Origin: Theileria orientalis strain Shintoku
Taxonomy: Eukaryota; Apicomplexa; Aconoidasida; Piroplasmida; Theileriidae
Reading direction: 5' to 3'
DNA length: 64,000 nucleotides
NCBI RefSeq assembly: GCF_000740895.1
Contig: NC_025263.1
Coordinates: forward strand, 1,426,001-1,490,000
Shown: positions 21,669 to 30,896 of the stretch, one piece after another
Position numbering within the stretch: the stretch's first letter is position 1
Layout: each line of letters begins with the position of its first letter
Position numbers and translations under genes: made by a program
Notes under the pieces: generated by a model
The model's input: only the letters and a program-made list of their open reading frames with translations
What the model was told of the DNA's origin: nothing
Databases searched by the model: none

Positions 21669-22477
21669 ATGGATAAATTTCATCAGTGTATGCAGTCATA
21701 TATAACAAATAAAGAGTTCCACAAACTCTCGTCCGCAGAAGGCGCGGATAAGTTCATAAGCCTTCTCGAAGAGTGCGGATTTAAGTTTATCGCCTTCGAC
21801 TTCGACGCAACCATGATCGAGCTTCACTCGGGTAAGGATCTAACTAGTTTCGCACATAAAATGCGCTCTTAGGCGGATACATCGACCCAGAAATTGATAG
21901 GAAGGTGCTCGAGTCAGTGACGGACGATTTCAAGTCCGTGGCAGCGCGACTCAAAAGCTCCCAGGTTCAAGTGGCAGTGGTGACCTATTCGGACGCAGTG
22001 CACGTGGAGGGGCATCCGAGGTACATATCGGGAGATCGGATGGTGAGGATGGCGCTGGAATACGCCAACTGCGACCTCGATATCAAGAAGGTGTACGCAT
22101 ACTATCCCAGGTAAGAAAGCTTTGAAGGCCCTTGGTGGTTTAAAGGGCATAACGGCCCTGCACTCCACCTGTAATTAAGGCCCATCGCTACACATCTGAT
22201 ACAAATAACGCGCAGGTTCTGGGATTCGCCCAAAATGTATAAAAAACTGGGTTTGGACGGCCCAATGCCCTCATTCAAGGAGTTCCACCTGAGAAGCGTA
22301 AGTTGTGCACACTCATACGACGACGCGTAGATCTGCAAGGACTTCAAAGTCAACTTGGACGAGATCATCCTGATTGACGATGACATAAACAACTGTGTGA
22401 ACGCCAAGAAGATTGGCGTGACGACCTTACATGTGACGGGGGACGGTTTCAAGCTAACGGAACTGAGCATCCTATAA
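21669..22477 (+). CDS. HAD-superfamily phosphatase
   Basis: Four exons, 21669-21831, 21873-22110, 22216-22297 and 22331-22477, give 209 aa. HAD motif I is DFDAT at residues 44-48, with D44 the expected nucleophile and D46 the acid/base. Motif II is the Thr in VAVVTYSD. The C-terminus has EIILIDDDINNC, matching motif IV (the Mg-binding acidic pair), followed by the usual NAKKIGVTTLHV Rossmann turn. The lysine of motif III is probably in the SPKMYKK region. The small size and short cap insertion suggest a type-III-capless or C1-minimal member that acts on a small molecule or a phosphoprotein; the substrate cannot be told. No leader, so cytosolic or nuclear. It begins 14 bp after the MCM10 stop and may share a transcript or promoter with it. 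Confidence 0.83.
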
Positions 22478-22582
22478 AAACTTGTTTATTGAGGATAAAA
22501 ACGTCTACAGTGAATGCCAGGAGATTAATCTGATACATTTACGAAGCTACTCGTTACACGCATGTTCACGCCACCCTGGCTC

Positions 22583-23957
22583 TCAGCGCGAGCCGAGGTA
22601 GGAGAGGACGAAGTGCAGCAGGTCCCCGTCGAGCACATCCTCCGCTCGACTGCTCTCGACGTTGGTCCTGTGGTCCTTGACGCGCTGTTCAGGGTTCAGA
22701 GTGTAGGTCCGGATGTGTGTGCCCCAAGTACCAACCACGTCCTCACCCTTGATTTCGTTCATTTTGTCGTTGAGTCGTTGCTGAATGAGAGTTTATTTAC
22801 GTAAGAAGGGTTACTGGTTTATAAAAAACGCGGATAGAATGCGAATTATATAAGTTAGATAAACTATCTTGCCCTAACAGAAATTACTGAGCTAACATCG
22901 GTACCCTGTAGTAGTCCTCGACCATCTTAGTCAGCATCCTTATTGCGATTTCCTTGTTTAGTGAGTTGGTCCTCTCCTGTTGCACCTTCACAGATAGGCC
23001 AGTAGGCTTATGAAACACGCGAACTGAAGAAAGTAAAGCCACCATTATGACATAAAAATAGCTGCGTATCCGCCTAGTTCTAAGTAAATAACGTTGCACA
23101 TCAATTGCCAGGTAACCATGGTAAGTTAAATACACATCTACAAAAAAACACACCGGCAGTCTCCACCTTGTTTACGTTTTGGCCCCCCTTGCCTCTGCTG
23201 CGCATAGACTCTATGATCAAGTCCTTTTTGAGAATCTGTTTATTCCGCTTGAAGTTGACGACGTCCTCGTCGGAGTCCGAGAGAATGGGAACGACCTGCA
23301 CTGAGCCGAAGGTGGTCTGGCGCTTATTCTCAGCATTAAACGGAGAGTTACGAATTAGGCGGTGAGTGCCCGTTTCGCCCTTGAAGAGGCGGTAGGCGTA
23401 ATCTCCAATCACGTCGAACTCCACGCGCCTGTATCCGCCGATATTGCCTGGCGAACTTTCGACTTCCTTAAACCTGAGGGAACTTGGAAGGTTCGAAATA
23501 TCTGTGTCAGTGGGTTTCTTGTAGTTTGAGATGAACTTTTTGTACATTTCAGCGAGCATTTTGCACCAATCGAAGGACTCGGCACCTCCCACACCTAAGG
23601 TTAAAATTTAAAAAATAGACAACAAGTACCTGATTTTATAATTAATTTACAGTTGTTGCGGTCATATTTATTTAAAGAATCCTGAAAAGTCCCGTCGGCA
23701 CGACTTTCATTAAGACTAGATGAAAAGGGTGTATTATTGAAATTTCTAAAAATTTAAAAAATAAAATAAAAATGAATATACCTTCTGTGTTTAAATAAAT
23801 AAGGGAATGAGTGTGTGAAATTTAAAATAAAAAGGTAGGAGTTTGACCTAAATTTACTAAAAATATGAGAAGACCGATTTACAGGAGTATGCAAGTACGA
23901 TAGACCAGTGGAAGGTTTGTTAACCAATAAAAAAATTAACATCACTAGTCGAAACAT
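22583..23957 (-). CDS. prfB: Peptide chain release factor 2-type, organellar, with reduced N-terminal domain
   Basis: A bacterial-type class I release factor. Five exons: 23957-23782, 23745-23630, 23594-23154, 23023-22905 and 22780-22583, giving 349 aa. Residues 1-20 form a signal peptide (MFRLVMLIFLLVN) followed by a basic, Asn/Ser-rich stretch, so apicoplast import is likely. The conserved part starts only at residue about 98 (GVGGAESFDW), so most of domain 1 is missing. Domain 2 has the stop-codon reading loop motif SPF at 181-183, the RF2 type that reads UAA and UGA. The catalytic GGQ is at 234-236 in RGKGGQNVNKVETAV. The C-terminus (VGTWGTHIRTYTLNPEQRVKDHRT then VLDGDLLHFVLSYL; landmarks only) is complete. 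Exon 5 was found from the conserved RSYxLHPxxxVKDxRT pattern. It converges with the HAD gene. Confidence 0.9.
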
Positions 23958-24784
23958 TTAAAATAAAGTTGAATTTGTGTAAAAATGGAAACATTTTAAA
24001 TCATTTGGCATTGTCAAAAACTCAATGTGATATAAATAATTGTGTAAATGTGTTATAAAACATAAAAAACCGTGTAAAAAATAAAAATTAATGTGTTTAC
24101 AATTTTTTATAAATAAAAGAAATGAATAATAAATTAAAATATGCAATGCACTATGAAATCCGATAATGTGTAAATAAAGATAAATAAATAAGGATCTATT
24201 AAAGTAAAAAAAATAAGCAAAAGCATTAAATACAATTATTTGACTTATATGATAAGATGTGTTTGAATTTATAAATAAAATAGGGAACATCTAATATAAG
24301 CAATCTCAGTATTAAAATATAAGCTAAACTGACACCTAATGGCGAATTACCACTTTTTTAAAAAATGATCAAATAAGTAGATTATGTGTGTGGTAGTTAA
24401 TTGAGTACGATATCGTGCTGTGGCTCATTTTAAGATAAGCAATTAGATACTATATAGCCCCATGTTTGGAAGATTTAATCAAACCTGTTCGACGTCACAT
24501 ATCTATTATAGATCGTTATTAATAGTTTGTACAGATTATAATTTTGTTGTAGTTCCCAATTTGTTTATCTTAATTAAACCTTAATTTGTATGGTTGTAGT
24601 TTACTAACAAATGATCAGCAAGTATAATTAATTTAATATGTCTTCTAATTATACTTGATTATATTGTTGTAAGCAGGTGTTATTTAAAATTTTGTAAAAT
24701 AGTCTAGTGAGTATGGCAACCGTTATAAATTTCATTTAAGAGCAAGTTACCAGTTTGATTCCATAATAATAGAGTTTAAAGCCG
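23958..24784. other. AT-rich divergent promoter spacer
   Basis: 827 bp of very AT-rich DNA between the starts of the RF2-type gene (minus) and eIF4G (plus), with many A-runs on the plus strand. It should hold both promoters and the 5' UTRs. No gene or organised repeat seen. Confidence 0.55.
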
Positions 24785-27700
24785 ATGACTGTCTCTAAGA
24801 CCGGTAGTCAGGAGACTACAGGCAAATCTCGAAGCGGCTCAAATTCACTAAACCCCGACGCACCCGAATTTAACCCAACCACCAAATCCAGCGGAAAGCT
24901 CAATGCAGATGCGCCAGAGTTTGTGCCAGGCCAAATACCTCAATTTGACCCTAGGATGGTCAACGGGCCAGAAATTAAGGGAGGATACAAAAATGGTCAT
25001 ATGCCAAGTTACAGATTATCGCAACAAGACCAATACCTCCCAATGTGGATCGCACAGCCATACCCAGTACACCATTACCAAATGTACCCAGATAATCAGA
25101 TGAATTACATCCCGTACGACTACGCAAGACAAACGCAGAATTACCCAATCCAAAGAAACGTATACCCGACCCCAGTACACAACGATTATAACGTTAACAT
25201 GCCATACAACATGGTAGTGCAGGGAAAGGCGAAGATGACTAACAAGACGGCGAAGACGAAGTCAAACAACAAGGATGGAGTACCAAGCAAAGAAGGCCAG
25301 AAGGAAAAGGAACCACCAGTAAATAGCGCAAGAGATAGTATGTCAGTAGCAACCACGAAGGATACAACGAGAGACACGCTGACCTCAGTGAGAGAACCAG
25401 CTCCACAGCCACCAAAGCAACTTACCTGGGCAGAAAGAACGAAGCTGTCGACGACAAGACAGCTTCCAAAACAAACAGTAGTGACGACACTAGGAGGTCC
25501 GACGACGGCACCACCACAAGTGACGACACAAGTGCAAGTACCAAGACCAGCGGTGCCAGAGCCTATCAGAGAAGTACCGAAGGAGATTAGGCACCAGCAA
25601 GGCGGACAGAAGCAGCAATTGGGCACTCACAGAGAACAGCCAGAAGTCTCGAAGAGGGGAGCAGGAGCATCAGGAAGTCACCAGAACGCAGGAAAGGTGG
25701 CAGCGAAGACACTTAGTACCTCAGCAGAAGTAGCAGGAAGGGCCGAAGAAAAGACGGAACAGATATCGTACGCGAAGGTGTTCAAGGAAGCAGTGAGGTC
25801 AACAGCACTGAAGCAAGCATCCGCAGCCGCGAAGGAGGGCGCTTTAGAGCACGCGAAGCACGCGCAGGACTTGAGGCAGACCTCAAAGAGGAACGAAGCA
25901 GCAGCAGTGGACTCAGCGAGTCACAAAGGAGGGATTACAGCACCAGGAGGCGTCACGAAGCATCAGACCCAGACAACATGGAAAGTACAGGTGAAATCAG
26001 AACAAGCTCTGCCCGCACCAGAGCCGGAGTCGAAGCCCTCAGCAACAGTAACACAGCCAACACAGACTAAGCACACAACACCGCAGCACCTAGCGCAAAC
26101 AGAAGCGCAGGAGCAATCGCAAACAGAACCACACACAAACCACACAAAACCACAAACAGATTTAACGCAGGAACGCGAAGAAAGAAAGGATGTAGTACCT
26201 CAGAAAGAAGATGAGGGAAGGAAGGAGGACCCCTGTACACACGATTCAACAGGAAAAAGGGAGGAAGGCAGAGAGGACTCCAGAGAGGACACTGGAGAAG
26301 ACGCGAAAGAAGAACCCAGAGAACAGAAGGACTACAGCGTAGAGGCGATGCTGAGATACTACCTGTACCTGCTGAGCAACAAGAACATGGTGGACGAAAT
26401 CAGAGAAAGGTACAGCCTGCCGCACATCAAGTTCCTGACGACGAGTCAGACGTCGACGAAGAACAGCTTCAAGGAGAGAGAACGCCAAGAAAAAACGGAA
26501 AAAAAGGACTGGAGACACAAAAGCTACGATAAAAACTTCGGAAACTTCAGATTTAACAAGGAGTTCACGAGAAGTGAGCCTACGCAGCAGATCATGGCGA
26601 GCGAAGGCTCGTGGCTGATGAAGCAAGCGAAGCAGAAGAGAGACAAGGAAGTGCAGATGAGAAAAAAGATACTAGGACTGCTCAACAAACTCACATTTGA
26701 AAAGTTCGACGTCATATATAACCAGATCATACAGTGCGGCATCGACACACCGGAGCATGCCGAATTGCTGGTCAAGTTCGTCTTCGACAAGGCAGTCACG
26801 CAGCACCACTTTATACCCATGTACGTGGAGCTATGCGCGAAGCTGTCAGTAGATTTATTCACAATAGAAAGCAGCACGGCAAAGAAGGAGGCCCACAAGC
26901 AGCCCTTTGAAAGGCAAGCCACAGAACAACAAGCTGCTGAAAGGCAATTGGCAGAACAAGCTGCAGAACAACAAGCTGCTGAAAGGCAATTGGCAGAACA
27001 AGCTGCAGAACAACAAGCTGCTGAAAGGCAATTGGCAGAAAAGGGCTCCCCAGAGCAGGAGAAGCAGAGGCCAGGGCAGGTGTCGGAAGAAAAGGCGAAG
27101 GTGGGCGATAAGGTGGCAGAAGAAGCGAAGGCCCCAGCAGAAATTAAGCAGTCCTCAGAGGAGGCCGCGGAGAGTAGCATTAAGCTGACATCAGAAGAAG
27201 CAGCGGGAGAAACGAGTAGAACGGTGGACAGCACGACCACAGTGGACACAGTGCACCACACGGAAAGCAGTCAGGGCTTTGTGGAACCGAAGCACGGGCC
27301 AACGAGGGCGGCTGGAGAAACGAGGGAGTACGCGAGGATGAGCAGTGACTCAAGCTCAGCGTCAGGGTGCGAAGAGGAGGCGGCGGAGAGAGCGTACCCG
27401 CAAGGTGAATTGGAGGATCATGAGAAGTCGCAAGTGGAGCAAGTGGCGGTTGACAGATTAGGCGTGGACAGATCAGGCGATACAACACATACGGCCAAGG
27501 AATACGCACAGGTGGCAGCAGAGGCAGCTCCGGAAGCAGCGCAGAAGACAGAACAGCAGAGTAACGAACAGCAGGAGGCGAAGTCGACGAAGAGAAGCGA
27601 CTTCATAAGAATACTGCTCAGCTGCAGCCAGGACAGCTTCGAAGATAACCTGAAGCCGCTGGAAATACCAAGTGACCTGGAGGGAGACGACAGGTTCGAG

Positions 27701-29023
27701 TATGAGCAGAAGTACAAGCACAAAATGAGAGGAAACATGATGTTCGTGGGAGAGCTATTTAAGCAGAAGCTGCTGGCAGCGAAGCTGCTCATCACATGTC
27801 TGGACCAGGTGTTCATGAAGAGAGAAGAGTGCATACTGCTCTACAACGACATTAACATGGGAAACAATCACCTGGAGGCAATGTGCACGCTGCTGCAGAC
27901 AGTAGGAAGGTCGTTCGACACGAACAGGTGGAAGCTTATCTCGGACTTTGAAAAAAGAATACAGCACCTGGAGGAACTGGGAAAAAATGAACAAATTTCG
28001 TTCAGAATAAGATGCCTGATCAAAAACGTACTCGACAGAAGAATGGAGCACTGGGACAAGTCGATATACCAGAGCCAAGATCAGCCGTGTAAGCTGCAGG
28101 AGTTCAGACATAAGCACTCAGTGACGTCGTTCGCAGTAGGAACGGTGGGAAAGGAAAAGGGAGAAAAACAAGAACAAGTGGAAGAAGCATGGAGAGTGAG
28201 AAGTAAGAAGAAAACGACCACGAGCACCACAAGTAGCACAACCAGAGGAGAAAGAAGTAGAAGAGAAGGAAACAGAAGCTACAGCAAGGAGTCGGACCAG
28301 AGAAGTAACAAGCAGGGAAAACATGAGGGATACGACCAGGGAATAAGAAGGAGACACTCGAGCGACCAGGAGGAATTTAAGAGAATGGCGGAGCAAAACT
28401 CAGATCAGGAAATTAGAACGTACGGCTCCCGCCAAAACTCGAGCGAAGATGACATTATGCAACGACGCAGAGAAGGGAACACGAGAGTCAAGTACAGCCA
28501 GAGAAGATTTACAGGAAACGCAAGCGACCAGAGCGAGGAGCACTCGCGAGAAGGTCAGAGCGACCTGAACTCAGATGACCAGATGGAGGCGCTGCGTGAA
28601 GAAAGCGAGGAGGAGGAAAAACTCGCGAGGACGGCAAAGTCGATAGTGAACGAGCTGGTCATGTCGTACGACACAGAGGAGTCGACGCTGCGCGTGGCAG
28701 AAATGAACGTGCAGAGGACCGGAGAAAAGAGGCTCTACAAGGCGCTCGTGGTGGCCTGCATGGAGGCGTGCTCGAAGGTCAACGCGGAGAAGCAGACCGA
28801 CGTCGTGACGACCTGGATCGTGGGCCTGGCGAAGGAGAGGGGGAGCCTCGAGAGCATGCTCGACGGACTCCACGAGTTCGCCTTCGGCGAGGACGAGGCG
28901 AGCCTGGAGATGCTGGCGGACGACTTCCCGCTGCTGCCGCGGACGCTGAGATGCCTGCTGAGCAAGATGAGGCCCGAGTGCGGCGAGAGCGAAAAGTATA
29001 AGCAAGTGGAGAGCAAAGTATAA
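24785..29023 (+). CDS. EIF4G: eIF4G-like translation initiation scaffold with two PAM2-like motifs
   Basis: A 1412-aa, intronless protein. The N-terminus carries two PAM2-like motifs, SNSLNPDAPEFNP (residues 19-31) and GKLNADAPEFVP (37-48), matching the consensus xxLNxxAxxFxP that binds the MLLE domain of poly(A)-binding protein. A Tyr/Pro/Gln-rich stretch and a long Gln/Thr/Glu-rich disordered region follow. The MIF4G domain starts near residue 615 (KILGLLNKLTFEKFDVIYNQI) and continues after a large low-complexity insert (about 705-935) with RGNMMFVGELFKQKLLAAK and CLIKNVLDRR; this is the eIF4A-binding HEAT domain. The C-terminal 130 residues (IVNELVMSYDTEES to LLSKM) form a helical MA3-like domain. 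A strict YxxxxLphi eIF4E site was not found. The acidic insert includes a 42-bp DNA repeat. Cytosolic cap-complex scaffold is the likely role. Confidence 0.85.
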   Translation: MTVSKTGSQETTGKSRSGSNSLNPDAPEFNPTTKSSGKLNADAPEFVPGQIPQFDPRMVNGPEIKGGYKNGHMPSYRLSQQDQYLPMWIAQPYPVHHYQMYPDNQMNYIPYDYARQTQNYPIQRNVYPTPVHNDYNVNMPYNMVVQGKAKMTNKTAKTKSNNKDGVPSKEGQKEKEPPVNSARDSMSVATTKDTTRDTLTSVREPAPQPPKQLTWAERTKLSTTRQLPKQTVVTTLGGPTTAPPQVTTQVQVPRPAVPEPIREVPKEIRHQQGGQKQQLGTHREQPEVSKRGAGASGSHQNAGKVAAKTLSTSAEVAGRAEEKTEQISYAKVFKEAVRSTALKQASAAAKEGALEHAKHAQDLRQTSKRNEAAAVDSASHKGGITAPGGVTKHQTQTTWKVQVKSEQALPAPEPESKPSATVTQPTQTKHTTPQHLAQTEAQEQSQTEPHTNHTKPQTDLTQEREERKDVVPQKEDEGRKEDPCTHDSTGKREEGREDSREDTGEDAKEEPREQKDYSVEAMLRYYLYLLSNKNMVDEIRERYSLPHIKFLTTSQTSTKNSFKERERQEKTEKKDWRHKSYDKNFGNFRFNKEFTRSEPTQQIMASEGSWLMKQAKQKRDKEVQMRKKILGLLNKLTFEKFDVIYNQIIQCGIDTPEHAELLVKFVFDKAVTQHHFIPMYVELCAKLSVDLFTIESSTAKKEAHKQPFERQATEQQAAERQLAEQAAEQQAAERQLAEQAAEQQAAERQLAEKGSPEQEKQRPGQVSEEKAKVGDKVAEEAKAPAEIKQSSEEAAESSIKLTSEEAAGETSRTVDSTTTVDTVHHTESSQGFVEPKHGPTRAAGETREYARMSSDSSSASGCEEEAAERAYPQGELEDHEKSQVEQVAVDRLGVDRSGDTTHTAKEYAQVAAEAAPEAAQKTEQQSNEQQEAKSTKRSDFIRILLSCSQDSFEDNLKPLEIPSDLEGDDRFEYEQKYKHKMRGNMMFVGELFKQKLLAAKLLITCLDQVFMKREECILLYNDINMGNNHLEAMCTLLQTVGRSFDTNRWKLISDFEKRIQHLEELGKNEQISFRIRCLIKNVLDRRMEHWDKSIYQSQDQPCKLQEFRHKHSVTSFAVGTVGKEKGEKQEQVEEAWRVRSKKKTTTSTTSSTTRGERSRREGNRSYSKESDQRSNKQGKHEGYDQGIRRRHSSDQEEFKRMAEQNSDQEIRTYGSRQNSSEDDIMQRRREGNTRVKYSQRRFTGNASDQSEEHSREGQSDLNSDDQMEALREESEEEEKLARTAKSIVNELVMSYDTEESTLRVAEMNVQRTGEKRLYKALVVACMEACSKVNAEKQTDVVTTWIVGLAKERGSLESMLDGLHEFAFGEDEASLEMLADDFPLLPRTLRCLLSKMRPECGESEKYKQVESKV
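26921..27040 (+). repeat. 42-bp coding tandem repeat in eIF4G
   Basis: Two full copies (26921-26962, 26963-27004) and most of a third (27005-27040) of a 42-bp unit encoding AEQQAAERQLAEQA. The copies are almost identical at DNA level, so the expansion is recent. It sits inside the insert that splits the MIF4G domain and would form a Glu/Gln/Ala helix. Confidence 0.9.
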
Positions 29024-29109
29024 CGCGAGAGCAATCAATATATTAAACCAATAGTGTACGCAGCAGTTATCACGTATCAATACTTTTAGTGTGTACGTTA
29101 ACACAGTAG

Positions 29110-29380
29110 TAGTATACACACGACTTTAATACATGGATAAATAAACACAGCGATAGTATATACACACATACACAGTAATAGTATACACAATAACACAGCG
29201 ATAGTATATACACGAGCACAATACATATACAAAACTACAATACATATACACGACTACAATAGTATACACACACAGTAATAGTATACACACAAGCACAGCG
29301 ATATACAAAACTACAATACATATACACGACTACAATAGTATACACACAAGCACAGCGATATACAAAACTACAATACATGA
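29110..29380 (+). repeat. Interspersed short repeats downstream of eIF4G
   Basis: Degenerate units such as CACAGCGATAGTATA, ACAATACATATACACGACTA and CAGTAATAGTATACACA recur in mixed order over about 270 bp. The array lies 3' of eIF4G and before a candidate exon at 29483. The 29024-29482 stretch holds no other gene. It may be a 3' UTR or a long intron. Confidence 0.8.
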
Positions 29381-29482
29381 ATAAATTAACATGTATAATA
29401 GACTACATTTATTATTATACAGTTAAGTTCCCTCGTTAGTAAACTAAAAATGGAAACATGATGATTACAAAGAAAAAAATAG

Positions 29483-29627
29483 AAAAAAACATACTGAGTT
29501 CACGCTCAAAAAGACTAACGAGTGGCATGTGAGAAGAGAAAGCCCTAAGAACAGCAAACCCGCGAAACCCAAAAAAGAAAGAAATTGGAACAGAAAGGCT
29601 CGCACAAATAAGGTTAGAAAAACCTGA
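29483..29627 (+). CDS. Candidate Lys/Arg-rich coding exon
   Basis: An open stretch ending at TGA 29625-29627 with GC content well above its flanks encodes about 48 residues, rich in Lys, Arg and Trp (landmarks KKHTEFTLKKTNEWHVRRES and PKKERNWNRKARTNKVRKT). A TAG acceptor at 29480-29482 precedes it. One possible link is to eIF4G: a donor inside its last codons (GAA AA|GTATAAG, near 28990) would join in phase across the repeat-bearing region and replace the annotated eIF4G tail. It could instead be the last exon of an unseen small gene. The other strand is Phe/Leu-rich and looks like a shadow. Confidence is low. Confidence 0.3.
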
Positions 29628-29645
29628 AAAAAATGAGTAGATAAG

Positions 29646-30095
29646 TTAAGTACTTTTATGGTCCTGACGGCCTAAGCATAAAACACGCCTAACCACAATT
29701 AACTTGACCCTGACGCTGTTAAGAATGGTAATGTAGGCGGTCAGAACCTTAATCTTGTAAGTGTAGGTGCGAATCAAATAACTCAGCCGCTTCACCTCAG
29801 AGTCAGAGAGAACATCGTCAAGGTCAGGAGAACCGTCAGCACCAGAATCAAGTTGACCCTTTAAGTCCTCAACCCTCTTGCTCAAAAACTGAATAGTGCC
29901 AGCATATCTGGACCGGTAATCGTCGACGAGAACCAGTTTCTCGTCAAGCATAGAAATCTTGTCGCGAGCCTTAACGCTGCAGTTGATGACCACCTCCTTC
30001 ATAAAGTGCTCAAACTGGTCGCAGACGAACATGTGGAAGTTGGTGACGAAGCCAGTGTTGAAAATACGATTATATTGAACAGAGACGTCAAGCAT
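29646..30095 (-). CDS. 149-aa helical protein, family not recognised
   Basis: A single open frame from an ATG at 30095 to TAA, 149 aa. The sequence is rich in Val, Asp, Arg and Lys, with long helical and coiled-coil-prone stretches (SMLDEKLVLVDDYRSRYAG, then RVEDLKGQLD, and SEVKRLSYLIRTYTYKIKVL). There is no signal peptide; the C-terminal third is hydrophobic but broken by charges. Composition is balanced, unlike random AT-rich frames around it, so I treat it as a real gene. The length and coiled-coil look resemble small subunits of tethering, kinetochore or sorting complexes, but I do not recognise it. A missing downstream exon is possible because the last codons run into AT-rich sequence. 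Confidence 0.6.
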   Translation of the reverse strand: MLDVSVQYNRIFNTGFVTNFHMFVCDQFEHFMKEVVINCSVKARDKISMLDEKLVLVDDYRSRYAGTIQFLSKRVEDLKGQLDSGADGSPDLDDVLSDSEVKRLSYLIRTYTYKIKVLTAYITILNSVRVKLIVVRRVLCLGRQDHKST

Positions 30096-30896
30096 TGTAA
30101 AGGTAAAAAGCAGAGTAAGCCGTCAAGTAATCAGGGGCGGTGGCAAGTTTAGTGGCGTTGCACATTATAACACTGGTGAAACAATGTGCAAAGCCTGAAG
30201 CAACACATTTTTAGAAATGACAAGTTCACTGATAAAAAGGAAATCAGTTGATGATAACAAAATGACAATTTGCAAGCGCCTAGAACATCGGCAGGAGTGA
30301 ATGAGTAATGACGGTAGTAGATTCACAAGTGTACATCGGTTGTATTGAGTGAAATAGATTCTAGTACAAACACGTGAAAGGTACGAAAACAGAGGAAACG
30401 TACAACACACGAATTTGAAACGGGTTTATGCGATAGATAGGCAAGTAGATAAAGATGAGAGTATTTTAAAAATAAATAATGTCTGTTAAATTATTGATAA
30501 AAATGATTAGGAAGGACGAAAAATATAAACAAAAAAGTAAGGCTGATGGATCTAAAAATAGGATAACAGACTTTAAAAAGTGAAAGGATCTAATGTGTTT
30601 AAAACGGTGTTCGTAAAAGTATTTCAAAGAGAATATAATAACGTGTGTAATGAGCAAAAATGAGTATGGAGTTTAAATATTGGAGAAGGTGGCAAACAAA
30701 GATGTGTGAGTAGATATAGAAGGTTAAACACAGTGGACGCGAATATTTTCGAAAATTAAGGACTCAAGGTATGAAAGATAAAAGATAATTGGCCTCCCCA
30801 TTGGAAATAGAAGGTTACAGAAACAAATTAAGTATATTTTAAGTGTATAATATTGTTAATATTTAAATGAGTTTTAAATGTAGAGTATATAAATAG
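30096..30896. other. AT-rich divergent promoter spacer
   Basis: 801 bp of AT-rich, purine-rich sequence between the 149-aa gene (minus) and bystin (plus). Presumably both promoters. No convincing gene, RNA or repeat was found. Confidence 0.55.

Noticed and set aside
23958..24290. Phe/Tyr/Ile-rich frame of about 110 codons, minus strand
   Set aside because: It is AT-rich spacer; composition is what random AT-rich DNA gives.
29100..29390. CRISPR-like or transposon repeats
   Set aside because: Units are irregular, degenerate and eukaryotic-type 3' spacer repeats; no spacers, no enzyme genes.
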